Notes under the pieces: model-generated | Told to the model about the DNA's origin: nothing | The model's input: only the letters and a program-made list of their open reading frames with translations | Databases searched by the model: none | Made by a program: the position numbers and the translations under genes | Assembly (NCBI GenBank): GCA_044508835.1 | Contig: JBIQHD010000007.1 | Location: 1-64,000 of the forward strand | DNA: 64,000 nt | Reading direction: 5' to 3' | From: JAKFDI01 sp044508835 | GTDB lineage: Bacteria; Pseudomonadota; Gammaproteobacteria; Burkholderiales; Burkholderiaceae_C | In this document: piece by piece, positions 10,397 to 18,930 of the stretch | How positions within the stretch are numbered: position 1 is the first letter of the stretch | Layout: every line of letters starts with the position of its first letter

Positions 10397-11079
10397 TTCT
10401 TCTTCCCGGCCTTGGCGTTGGCCTGCCGGATCTGATCGAGCTCGCTCTGGTCCAGATACCGGTAGGTGCGCGCGGTTGCGTCCATCGACAGCACGCCGGA
10501 GGCGTCCTTGCGCGCGCTGGAGATCGTCAGGTTGTGCAGCGTGACGATGCGCGACAGGTTCGCCACGTCGGCGGTGAACGAGCCGATGTCGTGGTAGCGC
10601 CCGGTCACGCGGATGGCGATCGGCAGCTCGGCGTAGTAGTCCTTGACCACCACCTGCCCCGGGCGGAACAGCTCGAACTGCAGCCCGCGCCCGAGGCCGG
10701 CCTGGTTGATGTCGGACAGCAGTGCATCCATCTCGGCCTTGCCGGGAAGCTGCTTCTCCAGCTGCGTCACGTATTCCTCGACCAGCGACTTCTGCTTGCG
10801 CAGCTCGCTCAGATTGACGGCCTGCGCGAGCTTGTTGCGGTAGTCCTGCTTGAGGCCGGGCTCCTTGGCGCGCTCGGCCACGAGCTCGTCGTCCGCATCG
10901 GACAGAACGAGAAACCACGCCGCCCCGACCACGGCCACGACGGCAAGCAGCCAGGTCGCCAGCTTGGGCAGCAGCGGCCACTGGCCGGGCTCGTTCGGGT
11001 TCAGCCCGCGGAACTGCGACGCCGCGCTCTCGAAGACCGAGTTCAGGTCGATGTTGATCGCTTGCTTGTGCGTTGCCAT
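10393..11079 (-). CDS. pilO: Type IV pilus inner-membrane protein PilO
   Basis: 228 residues. One membrane segment near residues 40-60 (LATWLLAVVAVVGAAWFLVL), then a coiled-coil and a ferredoxin-like periplasmic domain (GLGRGLQFELFRPG, ELPIAIRVTGRYHDIGSFTADVA). It forms heterodimers with PilN in the alignment complex. It begins 10 bp after pilN and overlaps pilP. Confidence 0.96.
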   Translation of the reverse strand: MATHKQAINIDLNSVFESAASQFRGLNPNEPGQWPLLPKLATWLLAVVAVVGAAWFLVLSDADDELVAERAKEPGLKQDYRNKLAQAVNLSELRKQKSLVEEYVTQLEKQLPGKAEMDALLSDINQAGLGRGLQFELFRPGQVVVKDYYAELPIAIRVTGRYHDIGSFTADVANLSRIVTLHNLTISSARKDASGVLSMDATARTYRYLDQSELDQIRQANAKAGKKK

Positions 11080-11089
11080 CGCTGCGCCC

Positions 11090-11698
11090 TCAACCCTTGT
11101 TCGCCGGCTTGGCGGCGTTCGCCGCCTCTTCCGCGGCGCGGTCCTGCGGGCGCTTGATGGTCAGGCGCGTCGCGAAGTCGAAGAGGCGGTTCTGGTCGCG
11201 CGCCTGGGTGCCCGAGACCTTGATCTCGACGAGCTGCGGATTCGACAGCCAGTCGGACTGGGTGTTCGTGTTGCGCAGGAACTCCGACACGCGCTCGTTC
11301 GTCTGGGCGACGCCGTTGACGGTCAGCGCATTGCCGTCCTGGCGCACCGTGTTGAAGTAGATCCCCTCGGGCGTCTGCCTGACCAGTTCGTTGAGCACGT
11401 GCACGGGAACGTTGCGATCGACCTGCAGGTCTTCGACCGCTTTCTGCCGCGCCTTGAGCGAGGCGATCTCCGCCTTCAGCGTGGCGACGTCCTTGATCTG
11501 GGCCTCGAGCTTCCTCGTCTCGGCGACCAGGAAAGCATTGCGCTCCTGCTGCACGGAGATCATCTGCTGGAGCACGACGTACCAGAGCCCCGCGATGAGC
11601 AGGCCCGCGGCGGCCGACAGCCCGATGCCGGCGAAATAGGCCGCCTTGCGGCGCTTGCGGCGTTCCTCGCGGTGAGGAAGCAGGTTGACGAGAATCAC
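11090..11698 (-). CDS. pilN: Type IV pilus inner-membrane protein PilN
   Basis: 202 residues. N-terminus MILVNLLPHREERRKRRK is the PilN signature that docks into PilM; a single membrane helix follows at about residues 22-45, then coiled coil and a ferredoxin-like domain. The start is GTG at 11698, overlapping the pilM TGA (GTGA), so the two are coupled. The C-terminus is Ala/Lys rich. Confidence 0.96.
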   Translation of the reverse strand: MILVNLLPHREERRKRRKAAYFAGIGLSAAAGLLIAGLWYVVLQQMISVQQERNAFLVAETRKLEAQIKDVATLKAEIASLKARQKAVEDLQVDRNVPVHVLNELVRQTPEGIYFNTVRQDGNALTVNGVAQTNERVSEFLRNTNTQSDWLSNPQLVEIKVSGTQARDQNRLFDFATRLTIKRPQDRAAEEAANAAKPANKG

Positions 11699-12774
11699 TG
11701 CATGAACCTCCGCATGGCGAGGCCGCAGGCCGTCAGGTACGAGGGAGCCTCGCGGCGCAGCTTGCTTTCGCGCACGGCGCTGCCGAGCCGCATGTTGTCG
11801 AACGGGTTGACGACCATGGAAGCGAAGCCGGTCAGCTCGGTCACCCGCTCCTTGAGGCCGGGCAGCGTCGCGGTGCCGCCGGCGAGCATCACGTAGTGCA
11901 CCTTGTGGTGCGGCGTGCTGGTGAAGAAGTACTGCAGCGCCCGCCCGATTTCCTGCGACAGGCTGTCGACGAAGGGCGCGAGGATGGCGCTCTCGTAGTC
12001 GTCGGGCAGGTCGCCCGCGAGCTTTTTCTGCTCCGCCTCCTCGAAGGAGAAGCCGTACTGGCGCGAGATGAGCTGCGTGAGCTGCGAGCCGCCGAAGGCC
12101 TGGTCGCGGTCGTACAGCATGTCGTCGTCGCGCAGCACCTTGAGGCTGGTGGTGTCGGCGCCGATCTCGAACAGCGCCACCAGCGCGTCGCGCCCCTCGT
12201 TGGGCAGGGCGGCCACCAGCCGCCCCATGGCGAGCCGGGAGGCGTGCGACTCGATGTCCAGCACGACCGGCTTCAGGCCCGCGGCCTCGGCAAGGCCCTG
12301 GCGGTCCTGCACGCGGTCCTTCCGTGAGGCGGCGATCAGCACCTCGACGTCGCCCACCGACGTGGGGCTCGGGCCGACGACGCAGAAGTCGAGGCTCACT
12401 TCGTCGAGCGAGAAGGGGATGTACTGGTTCGCCTCGGACTCGACCTGGAGCTCGAGCTCCTCTTCGCGCAGCCCGGCCGGCAGCATGATCTTCTTGGTGA
12501 TGACGGCCGACTGCGGCATCGCCATGACCACGTTCTTCGTGCGCGTGCCGCTCTTGGTGACGACGCGCTTCACGGCGTCGGCCACCTCGTCGAACTTCTC
12601 GATCTGGCCGTCGGTGATCCAGCCCTTCTCGAAGCTCTCGGCGGCGAAACGCTCGAGCGTGTACCCGCCCGATGCATCCTGCGACAGTTCCACCAGCTTC
12701 ACGCTCGACGAGCTGATGTCCAGCCCGATCATCGGCGGATGCTTGCGCCCCAACAACGTGTCCAGAAAGCTCAC
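11695..12774 (-). CDS. pilM: Type IV pilus actin-like ATPase PilM
   Basis: 359 residues from the GTG at 12774; GGGAGAGGG lies 5 nt upstream, which favours this start over a TTG five codons earlier. Cytoplasmic actin-fold protein: IGLDISSSSVKLVELS is the phosphate-1 loop, ALVALFEIGADTTSLKVL the phosphate-2 region, and VMLAGGTATLPGLKERV the adenosine motif. It recruits PilN. First gene of pilMNOPQ and divergent from ponA, the standard Burkholderiales arrangement. Confidence 0.97.
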   Translation of the reverse strand: MSFLDTLLGRKHPPMIGLDISSSSVKLVELSQDASGGYTLERFAAESFEKGWITDGQIEKFDEVADAVKRVVTKSGTRTKNVVMAMPQSAVITKKIMLPAGLREEELELQVESEANQYIPFSLDEVSLDFCVVGPSPTSVGDVEVLIAASRKDRVQDRQGLAEAAGLKPVVLDIESHASRLAMGRLVAALPNEGRDALVALFEIGADTTSLKVLRDDDMLYDRDQAFGGSQLTQLISRQYGFSFEEAEQKKLAGDLPDDYESAILAPFVDSLSQEIGRALQYFFTSTPHHKVHYVMLAGGTATLPGLKERVTELTGFASMVVNPFDNMRLGSAVRESKLRREAPSYLTACGLAMRRFMQ

Positions 12775-12860
12775 GGTGCCCTCTCCCAACGCGCGCCGCA
12801 GTGCGCCGGAACTGTTAATAAGTTACTTGAATGCTAGCAGTAAAGCCTTTGTGGCCGAAA

Positions 12861-12886
12861 GCAAAACGCCCGCTGGACCGGGCGTT
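12861..12886 (-). terminator. Terminator-like hairpin in the pilM leader
   Basis: An 8-bp perfect stem, AACGCCCG (12865-12872) with CGGGCGTT (12879-12886), and a 6-nt loop; read on the minus strand it is followed by TTTTGC. It sits between the pilM start and ponA, where no minus-strand gene ends, so it could be an attenuator or the end of a short leader transcript. The pilM promoter itself is not clear in this 267-bp gap. Confidence 0.4.
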
Positions 12887-13010
12887 CTCGTTGCGTAACT
12901 CACACGAGTTCGTAACCGCTTTCAGGCTGCCCAAGGGTCAACCCTGAGCCCTTTCACGCTTGGTTGCCAACCAGTTCACGAGGCCTTCGGGGCAGGTGTA
13001 ACCGCCTTTC

Positions 13011-13016
13011 TATAAT
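13011..13016 (+). promoter_or_regulatory. -10 element of ponA
   Basis: A perfect TATAAT 26 bp upstream of the ponA ATG; the predicted start is near 13023. No good -35 is visible at 16-18 bp spacing. GGAG at 13034-13037 is the ribosome-binding site that fixes the ATG at 13042. Confidence 0.55.
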
Positions 13017-13041
13017 TCCTGACCTGTTGCCCTGGAGTCTC

Positions 13042-15420
13042 ATGAGCGCACCCCAAAGCGAAGCCGGCCGGCCCGCCTCAGCCCCCCGAGGGCGTGCCGC
13101 GTCCGGTTCGACGCTCGGCGCCTCGCTGCTGAAACTGGGCCTGCGCCTGCTGGGAATCGCCGCCGCCGCGGGCCTGTGCGTGCTGATGGTCGGCGCCATC
13201 GCCCTGTCGGTCGCCTACCCGAACCTTCCCGCCATCAGCGGCCTCACCGACTACCGCCCGAAGCTGCCGATGCGCATCTTCTCGGCCGACGGCGTGCTGA
13301 TCGGCGAGTTCGGCGAGGAGCGGCGCCATTTCACGCCCATCGCCGAGATCCCGAAGGTGATGCAGGACGCCGTGCTCGCGATCGAGGACGCGCGCTTCTA
13401 CGAGCACAGCGGCGTCGACTACCTCGGCATCATCCGCGCGGGCGTCGCCAACCTCGGCGAGTCGTCCAAGGCCCAGGGCGCCTCCACCATCACGATGCAG
13501 GTGGCGCGCAACTTCTACCTGTCGTCGGCCAAGACCTTCACCCGCAAGATCTACGAGGTGCTGCTGGCGCTGAAGATCGAGAGCCAGCTGACGAAGGCGC
13601 AGATCCTCGAGATCTACATGAACCAGATCTACCTCGGCCAGCGCGCGTACGGCTTCGCCTCGGCCAGCGAGATCTACTTCGGCAAGCCGCTGAAGGACAT
13701 CACGATCGCCGAGGCGGCGATGCTGGCCGGCCTGCCCAAGGCGCCGTCGGCCTACAACCCGACGGCCAACCGCAAGCGCGCCACGATCCGCCAGCTCTAC
13801 ATCATCGACCGCATGCTGGAAAACGGCTTCATCACGCCGGAGCAGCATGAGCTGGCGCGAACGCAGCAGCTGCGCTACCGCGCGCCGACCGAGGTGGCGG
13901 TGCATGCCGAGCACGTGGCCGAGACCGCGCGCCAGCTCATCTTCAGCCAGTACGGCGAGGAGGCCTACACGCGCGGGCTCAACGTGTACGTGACCATCGA
14001 TTCCGCCGACCAGGAAGTGGCCTACCGCGCCCTGCGCCGCGGCATCCTCGACTACGAGCGCCGCCAGTTCTATCGCGGCCCGGAGGCCTACCTGACGCTG
14101 CCGGACCGGCCGCAGGAGCTCGACGTGGTCATCGCCGAGGCGCTGGCCGAGCACCCCGACAACGACGAGCTCAAGGCGGCCGTGGCGCTCGAGGCGAGCC
14201 CGAAGAAGGTGGTGGCCGTGCTGCAGAACGGCGAGTCGATCACCATCACGGGCGAGGGCCTGAAGCCGGCCGCGTCCGGCCTGTCGCCGAAGGCGAACCC
14301 GAAGAAGGAGATCCGCCGCGGGGCGGTGATCCGCGTGGTCAAGGGCGCGAAGGGCGACTGGACCATCACGCAGTTGCCGGAGGTGGAAGGCGCGTTCGTC
14401 GCCATGGACCCGCGCAGCGGCGCCATCCGGGCGCTGGTCGGCGGCTTCGACTACGCCAAGAGCAAGTTCAACCACGTCACGCAGGCCTGGCGCCAGCCGG
14501 GCTCCAGCTTCAAGCCGTTCATCTACTCGGCGGCGCTGGAGAAGGGCTTCACGCCCGCGACGGTGATCAACGACGCGCCGCTGTTCTTCGACGCCGGGGC
14601 GACCGGCAGCCAGCCCTGGGAGCCGAAGAACTACGACGGCACGTTCGACGGGCCGATGTCGCTGCGGCGCGGCCTGGCGAAGTCGAAGAACATGATCTCG
14701 ATCCGCCTGCTGCAGTCGATCGGCCCCGAGTACGCGCAGCAGTGGATCAGCCGCTTCGGCTTCGAGCCGGAGAAGCACCCGGCCTTCCTGACGATGGCGC
14801 TCGGCGCCGGGTCGGTGACGCCGCTGCAGATGGTCTCGGCCTACTCGGTGTTCGCCAACGGCGGGCACCGGGTCAATCCGGTGCTGATCGCCAAGCTGAC
14901 CGACGTCAACGGCCGCGTGCTCAGCGACCCGGAGCAGGCGCCGCCCGACGAATCGACCCGCGCCATCGACGCGCGCAACGCGTTCGTCATGTCGAGCATG
15001 CTGCAGGAAGTCACGCGCTCGGGCACCGCCGCGCGCGCGCAGCGGGCGCTCAAGCGCCCCGACGTCTTCGGCAAGACCGGCACCACCAACGATTCGCTCG
15101 ATGCCTGGTTCGCCGGCTATCAGCCCACGCTGGCCGCCGTGGTGTGGATGGGCTACGACACGCCGCGCAAGCTCGGCAGCCGCGAGACGGGCGGCGGGCT
15201 GTCGCTGCCGGTCTGGATCGACTTCATGGAGCACGCGCTCAAGGGCGTGCCGGTGGCGGAGCTCGTGCCGCCGCCGGGCGTCACGCAGGTCAACGGCGAG
15301 TGGTACTACGACGAGTACGCGAGCGGCAGCGGCGTCAGCAGCCTGGGCCTCGAGGAGCCGCCGGCCAATGCGCCGGGCGAGGAGGAGCGCAAGAGCATCC
15401 TCGACCTCTTCAGGCGCTGA
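13042..15420 (+). CDS. ponA: Penicillin-binding protein 1A (bifunctional class A PBP)
   Basis: 792 residues from the ATG at 13042, with GGAG upstream; the frame is open further upstream without an RBS. Cytoplasmic tail, one TM helix (about residues 30-55), then the GT51 glycosyltransferase (AIEDARFYEHSGVDYLGI carries the catalytic Glu; QGASTITMQVARNFYL). The OB-like insert is followed by the transpeptidase with GSSFKPFIY (nucleophile Ser near residue 488), SKN, and GKTGTTND. It polymerises and cross-links peptidoglycan. The N-terminal tail around residues 13-17 is encoded by a sequence matching the REP-like core seen elsewhere. Convergent with cyaY with no gap. Confidence 0.96.
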   Translation: MSAPQSEAGRPASAPRGRAASGSTLGASLLKLGLRLLGIAAAAGLCVLMVGAIALSVAYPNLPAISGLTDYRPKLPMRIFSADGVLIGEFGEERRHFTPIAEIPKVMQDAVLAIEDARFYEHSGVDYLGIIRAGVANLGESSKAQGASTITMQVARNFYLSSAKTFTRKIYEVLLALKIESQLTKAQILEIYMNQIYLGQRAYGFASASEIYFGKPLKDITIAEAAMLAGLPKAPSAYNPTANRKRATIRQLYIIDRMLENGFITPEQHELARTQQLRYRAPTEVAVHAEHVAETARQLIFSQYGEEAYTRGLNVYVTIDSADQEVAYRALRRGILDYERRQFYRGPEAYLTLPDRPQELDVVIAEALAEHPDNDELKAAVALEASPKKVVAVLQNGESITITGEGLKPAASGLSPKANPKKEIRRGAVIRVVKGAKGDWTITQLPEVEGAFVAMDPRSGAIRALVGGFDYAKSKFNHVTQAWRQPGSSFKPFIYSAALEKGFTPATVINDAPLFFDAGATGSQPWEPKNYDGTFDGPMSLRRGLAKSKNMISIRLLQSIGPEYAQQWISRFGFEPEKHPAFLTMALGAGSVTPLQMVSAYSVFANGGHRVNPVLIAKLTDVNGRVLSDPEQAPPDESTRAIDARNAFVMSSMLQEVTRSGTAARAQRALKRPDVFGKTGTTNDSLDAWFAGYQPTLAAVVWMGYDTPRKLGSRETGGGLSLPVWIDFMEHALKGVPVAELVPPPGVTQVNGEWYYDEYASGSGVSSLGLEEPPANAPGEEERKSILDLFRR
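13077..13092. repeat. REP-like core within the ponA 5' coding sequence
   Basis: CTCAGCCCCCCGAGGG reads on the other strand as CCCTCGGGGGGCTGAG, almost identical to the core near 32007-32021 and the one at 2889-2901. Here it is translated as part of the disordered cytoplasmic tail of PBP1A. It is short, so chance similarity in GC-rich DNA is possible. Confidence 0.35.
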
Positions 15421-15789
15421 TCACGGCGGCGGCGGCTCGAACCGGAGCGGCAGGCCCGCCTGTTCGCTGGCGCAGGCCGACAGGGCATCGAAGAGGTCGC
15501 GGCCGTCCCGCGTGTCCAGCCACCGCCCCTGGCGATACTTGTAGTGGTAGCCGCCCGCGCGTGCCGCCAGCCACAGTTCGTGCAGCGGCGGCTGGGTGTT
15601 GAGGACGATCCGGCTGCCGTTGGGGAACGCGAGTTCGAGCATCCCGCCGGTGCGCTGGGTGTCGATGTCCACCACGTCCTGCTGCAGCCACCGGTCCGCG
15701 GCGGCCTCCACCGCGGCCAGCACCGCGGCCGTGCGGGTGTGGTACTCGTGGTCGGTGAGAGGCGTTTTTTCGTCGGGAGCGGATGTCAT
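15421..15789 (-). CDS. cyaY: Frataxin-like iron-binding protein CyaY
   Basis: 122 residues, the usual size. Frataxin fold: an acidic first helix (TDHEYHTRTAAVLAAVEAAA), VDIDTQRTGGMLELAFPNGS, IVLNTQPPLHELWLAA and GGYHYKYRQGRWLDTRDG. It regulates Fe-S cluster assembly by binding iron and IscS. It ends directly against the ponA stop and is divergent from lptM, an order typical of Burkholderiales. Confidence 0.96.
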   Translation of the reverse strand: MTSAPDEKTPLTDHEYHTRTAAVLAAVEAAADRWLQQDVVDIDTQRTGGMLELAFPNGSRIVLNTQPPLHELWLAARAGGYHYKYRQGRWLDTRDGRDLFDALSACASEQAGLPLRFEPPPP

Positions 15790-15805
15790 GAGGAGCGATG
15801 CGGCG

Positions 15806-15961
15806 ATGTTTCAGCGGGCAGGAAGTCTAGTCTCGCCACGGGTGCCAATGTGGGCGGTGATCCTTTTGGCCATCGGCCTGGGCGCCTTGTCCGGCTGCGG
15901 CCAGAAGGGCCCGCTCACGCTGGCGGCGCCGGCCCCGGCCGCCTCGGCGCCGGCACGCTGA
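15806..15961 (+). CDS. lptM: LPS translocon maturation chaperone LptM (small lipoprotein)
   Basis: 51 residues. Signal sequence with lipobox LSGC followed by GQKGPLTL, the hallmark of the LptM/YifL family, whose lipoprotein helps oxidative maturation of LptD. AGGAG at 15791-15795 supports the ATG at 15806; a shorter start at 15848 (37 residues) is possible. In Burkholderiales lptM is usually followed by lysA; here it is followed by the convergent opp operon, so lysA is missing from this place. Confidence 0.88.
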   Translation: MFQRAGSLVSPRVPMWAVILLAIGLGALSGCGQKGPLTLAAPAPAASAPAR

Positions 15962-15977
15962 GCCGGCGCCGAGGCGG
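15939..15977. terminator. Long hairpin between convergent lptM and oppF
   Basis: A perfect 16-bp stem: CCGCCTCGGCGCCGGC (15939-15954) pairs with GCCGGCGCCGAGGCGG (15962-15977) around a 7-nt loop that contains the lptM stop. It ends one base before the oppF stop codon, so it can act on both transcripts. There is no U-tract; a barrier or RNA-stabilising role fits better than a classical intrinsic terminator. Confidence 0.55.
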
Positions 15978-16979
15978 TCAGATCCGCCCCTCTTCCACGG
16001 CGTGGCAGGCCACGCGCGTGCCCTCGACGGCCGTGAACATCGGCCGCTCGGCCTTGCAGCGCGCGTTGGCGTGCGGGCAGCGCGGATGGAACGAGCAGCC
16101 GCTCGGCGGGTTCAGCGGATTGGGCACCTCGCCCTGCACCGGCGTGCGTGCGCGGCCGCTCATCCTGATGTCCGGGATCGCGTCGAGCAGCATGCGCGTG
16201 TACGGATGGCGCGGGCGCGAGAACAGCTGCGCCTTGGCCGCGAGCTCGACGATGCGCCCGAGGTACATCACCCCCACCTCGTCGCTCACGTGCCGCACGA
16301 CCGCGAGGTTGTGCGAGATGAAGAGGTAGGTCAGGCCGCGCTCGCGCTGCAGATCCTTCATGATGTTGAGCACCTGCGCCTGCACCGACACGTCGAGCGC
16401 CGACGTCGGCTCGTCGCAAACCAGGAACTCGGGCTGCGTGGCCAGCGCGCGCGCGATCGAGATGCGCTGGCGCTGCCCGCCCGAGAACTGGTGCGGGAAC
16501 TTGGCCGCATCCGCCGCCGACAGTCCGACGGACGCCAGCAGCGCCCCCACGCGCGCCTTCAGCTCGGCCCGCCCGGTGACGAGCCGATGCTCGGTCAGCG
16601 GCTCGCCGACGATGTCGAGCACGGTCCAGCGCGGGTTCAGGCTTGCGTAGGGGTCCTGGAAGATCATCTGCATGCGCCGGCGCAAGGCGGCCGCATGCGG
16701 GCCCGCCAGCGTCTCGCGGATGTCCGCGCCCTCGAAGCGCACGCGTCCGCCGGACGGCGCGTACAGGCCCACGAGCAGCCGCGCGACCGTGCTCTTGCCG
16801 CAGCCCGATTCGCCCACCAGCGCCAGCGTCCTGCCGGCATCGATGGTGAAGCTCACGCCGTCCACCGCATGCACGAACTGCCGCGGCTTGCGCTCGACGA
16901 CGCGGTTGAGCCAGGGCGCCGAGACGTCGAAGCGACGCGACAGATCGGTCACTTCGAGCAGGGGCCGGGCAGTGCTCAC
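15978..16979 (-). CDS. oppF: Oligopeptide/dipeptide ABC transporter ATPase (OppF/DppF type)
   Basis: 333 residues from a GTG at 16979 that overlaps the oppD stop (GTGA). Walker A GESGCGKST, Q-loop MIFQDPYASLNPRW, signature FSGGQRQRI, Walker B FLVCDEPTSALDVS, H-loop ISHNLAVV. The C-terminal oligopeptide-transporter domain with GCSFHPRCPHANARC carries the conserved Cys residues seen in the family, which can hold an Fe-S cluster. Last gene of oppBACDF. Substrate (di-, oligopeptide or another small molecule) is not determined by sequence. Confidence 0.92.
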   Translation of the reverse strand: MSTARPLLEVTDLSRRFDVSAPWLNRVVERKPRQFVHAVDGVSFTIDAGRTLALVGESGCGKSTVARLLVGLYAPSGGRVRFEGADIRETLAGPHAAALRRRMQMIFQDPYASLNPRWTVLDIVGEPLTEHRLVTGRAELKARVGALLASVGLSAADAAKFPHQFSGGQRQRISIARALATQPEFLVCDEPTSALDVSVQAQVLNIMKDLQRERGLTYLFISHNLAVVRHVSDEVGVMYLGRIVELAAKAQLFSRPRHPYTRMLLDAIPDIRMSGRARTPVQGEVPNPLNPPSGCSFHPRCPHANARCKAERPMFTAVEGTRVACHAVEEGRI

Positions 16980-17962
16980 AGGACGGCCTCCCGCGGCGCG
17001 GCATGCAGCCAGCAGGCGGCGCGCGTGGCGCCCGCGTCGAGCAGTTCCGGCCGCTCCACCAGGCAGCGGTCGAACACCTTCGGGCACCGCGGATTGAAGG
17101 CGCAGCCGGGCGGGATGGCGTTCAGCCGCGGCATGCTGCCGTCGATCTGCAGCAGGCGCTCGCGATCGCCGTCCATCGAGGGAATCGAGCCCATCAGCCC
17201 GACGGTGTACGGATGCGCCGGGGCGTGGATCACGTCCTGCACCGGCCCGATCTCGGCGATGCGCCCGGCGTACATCACCGCCACGCGGTCGCAGGTCTCG
17301 GCGATCACGCCCATGTCGTGGGTGATGAGCATCACCGCCGCGCCGTGGTCCTTGCACAGCCGCTTGAGCAGCGAAATGATCTGCGCCTGGATCGACACGT
17401 CCAGCGCCGTGGTGGGCTCGTCGGCGACGATGAGCTTGGGCTCGGCGGCCAGCGCCAGCGCGATCACGACACGCTGGCGCATGCCGCCGGAGAACTGGTG
17501 CGGGTACTGGTCGAGCCGCTGCCCGGCCGCCTGGATGCCGGTCTCCTCGAGCAGGCGGACGGCGCGCCGGCGCGCCTCGGCGTCGCTCACGTCCAGGTGC
17601 GCCTGGATCGTCTCGGTGATCTGCCGGCCGATGGTGTAGAGCGGATTCAGCGAGGTCAGCGGGTCCTGGAAGATCGCGCCGATGCCGCGACCGCGGATCT
17701 TGCGCATCTCGTGCGGCGGCAGGTGGTCGATGCGCCGGCCGTCGAAGCGGATCTCGCCGCCGGCCACGCGGCCCGGCGCGTCGAGCAGTCCGATGATGGC
17801 CGCGCCGGTGAGCGACTTGCCGGCGCCCGACTCGCCGACCACGCCGAGGATCTCGCCGGGCACGATGTCGAACGAGAGGTCGTCCAGCGCCACCAGCGTG
17901 CCGTGGCGCGTGGGGAACTCGACGCGCAGGTGCCGGACTTCGAGCAGGGGGACAGTCGTCAT
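16976..17962 (-). CDS. oppD: Oligopeptide/dipeptide ABC transporter ATPase (OppD/DppD type)
   Basis: 328 residues from the ATG at 17962. Walker A GESGAGKSLTGAA, IFQDPLTSLNPLYTIG, signature FSGGMRQRVVI, Walker B LIVADEPTTALDVS, ITHDMGVI, and the C-terminal GCAFNPRCPKVFDRC motif. It pairs with OppF as the heterodimeric motor. 8 bp downstream of oppC; its stop overlaps the oppF start. Confidence 0.92.
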   Translation of the reverse strand: MTTVPLLEVRHLRVEFPTRHGTLVALDDLSFDIVPGEILGVVGESGAGKSLTGAAIIGLLDAPGRVAGGEIRFDGRRIDHLPPHEMRKIRGRGIGAIFQDPLTSLNPLYTIGRQITETIQAHLDVSDAEARRRAVRLLEETGIQAAGQRLDQYPHQFSGGMRQRVVIALALAAEPKLIVADEPTTALDVSIQAQIISLLKRLCKDHGAAVMLITHDMGVIAETCDRVAVMYAGRIAEIGPVQDVIHAPAHPYTVGLMGSIPSMDGDRERLLQIDGSMPRLNAIPPGCAFNPRCPKVFDRCLVERPELLDAGATRAACWLHAAPREAVL

Positions 17963-17970
17963 CGGCGGTT

Positions 17971-18930
17971 TCAGCGCAGGCGGGGGTTCAAGGCGTCGCG
18001 CAGCCAGTCGCCGAGCAGGTTCACGCTGAGCGCGATCATCACCAGCACCACGCCCGGAAAGATGGTGATCCACCATTCGCCCGAGAAGAGGAAGTCGTTG
18101 CCGACGCGGATGAGCGTGCCGAGCGACGGCGACGTGGGCGGCACGCCCACGCCGAGGAAGGACAGCGTGGCCTCGGTGATGATGGCCGTGGCGACGTGGA
18201 TGGTCGCCAGCACCAGCACCGGCCCGAGCACGTTGGGCAGCACGTGGCGGCGCATGATGCGCCAGTTCGACACGCCGATCACGCGCGCCGCCTGCACGTA
18301 TTCCTTGTTGCGCTCCACCATCGTGGAACCGCGCACGGTGCGCGCGTACTGCACCCAGCCGGGCAGCGCGATGGCGATGATGAGCACGGCGAAGGCGAGC
18401 GTGTCGTGCGCGTTCGGGAACAGCGCGCGCCCGACGCCGTCGATCAGCAGCGCGATGAGGATGGAGGGGAAGGACAGCATCACGTCGCACACGCGCATGA
18501 TGAAGGCGTCGGTCTTGCCGCCGACGAAGCCGGCCAGCAGCCCCAGCGCCACGCCGGCCGCGACCGACAGCAGCACCGAGGCCAGCCCGACGAAGAGCGA
18601 GATGCGCGCGCCGAAGATCAGCGCAGAGAGGATGTCGCGCCCCTGGTCGTCGGTGCCGAGCAGGTAGGTGCGCTTGCCCTCCTCGGCCCAGGCCGGCGGC
18701 AGGCGCGAGTCGGCCAGCTCGAGCGTGGCCAGGTCCTGCGTGTCGTGCGGCGCCACCACGTCGGCGAACACCGCGCAGAAGACGAACACGGCGGCCAGCA
18801 GCGCCGCCGCCATCGCCACCGGCGAGCGCGTGAAGCTGTGCCACACGTCGCCCGCGAAGAACCGCCCGAGCGCGCCGACCGGGCGCTCGGCCGCGACCGC
18901 CGCGGCCGGTGCGCCCTGCCTGTCGGTCAC
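17971..18930 (-). CDS. oppC: Oligopeptide/dipeptide ABC transporter permease (OppC type)
   Basis: 319 residues from a GTG at 18930 overlapping the oppA stop (GTGA). About six membrane helices; N-terminal OppC_N segment with FTRSPVAMAAALLAAVFVFC, LLGTDDQGRDILSALIFGAR and the EAA coupling loop (EYVQAARVIGVSNWRIMRRH). Forms the membrane channel with OppB. Confidence 0.92.
   Translation of the reverse strand: MTDRQGAPAAAVAAERPVGALGRFFAGDVWHSFTRSPVAMAAALLAAVFVFCAVFADVVAPHDTQDLATLELADSRLPPAWAEEGKRTYLLGTDDQGRDILSALIFGARISLFVGLASVLLSVAAGVALGLLAGFVGGKTDAFIMRVCDVMLSFPSILIALLIDGVGRALFPNAHDTLAFAVLIIAIALPGWVQYARTVRGSTMVERNKEYVQAARVIGVSNWRIMRRHVLPNVLGPVLVLATIHVATAIITEATLSFLGVGVPPTSPSLGTLIRVGNDFLFSGEWWITIFPGVVLVMIALSVNLLGDWLRDALNPRLR

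Noticed and set aside
13078..15234. 718-codon minus-strand frame across ponA
   Set aside because: Low-complexity antisense translation; PBP1A catalytic motifs are complete on the plus strand.
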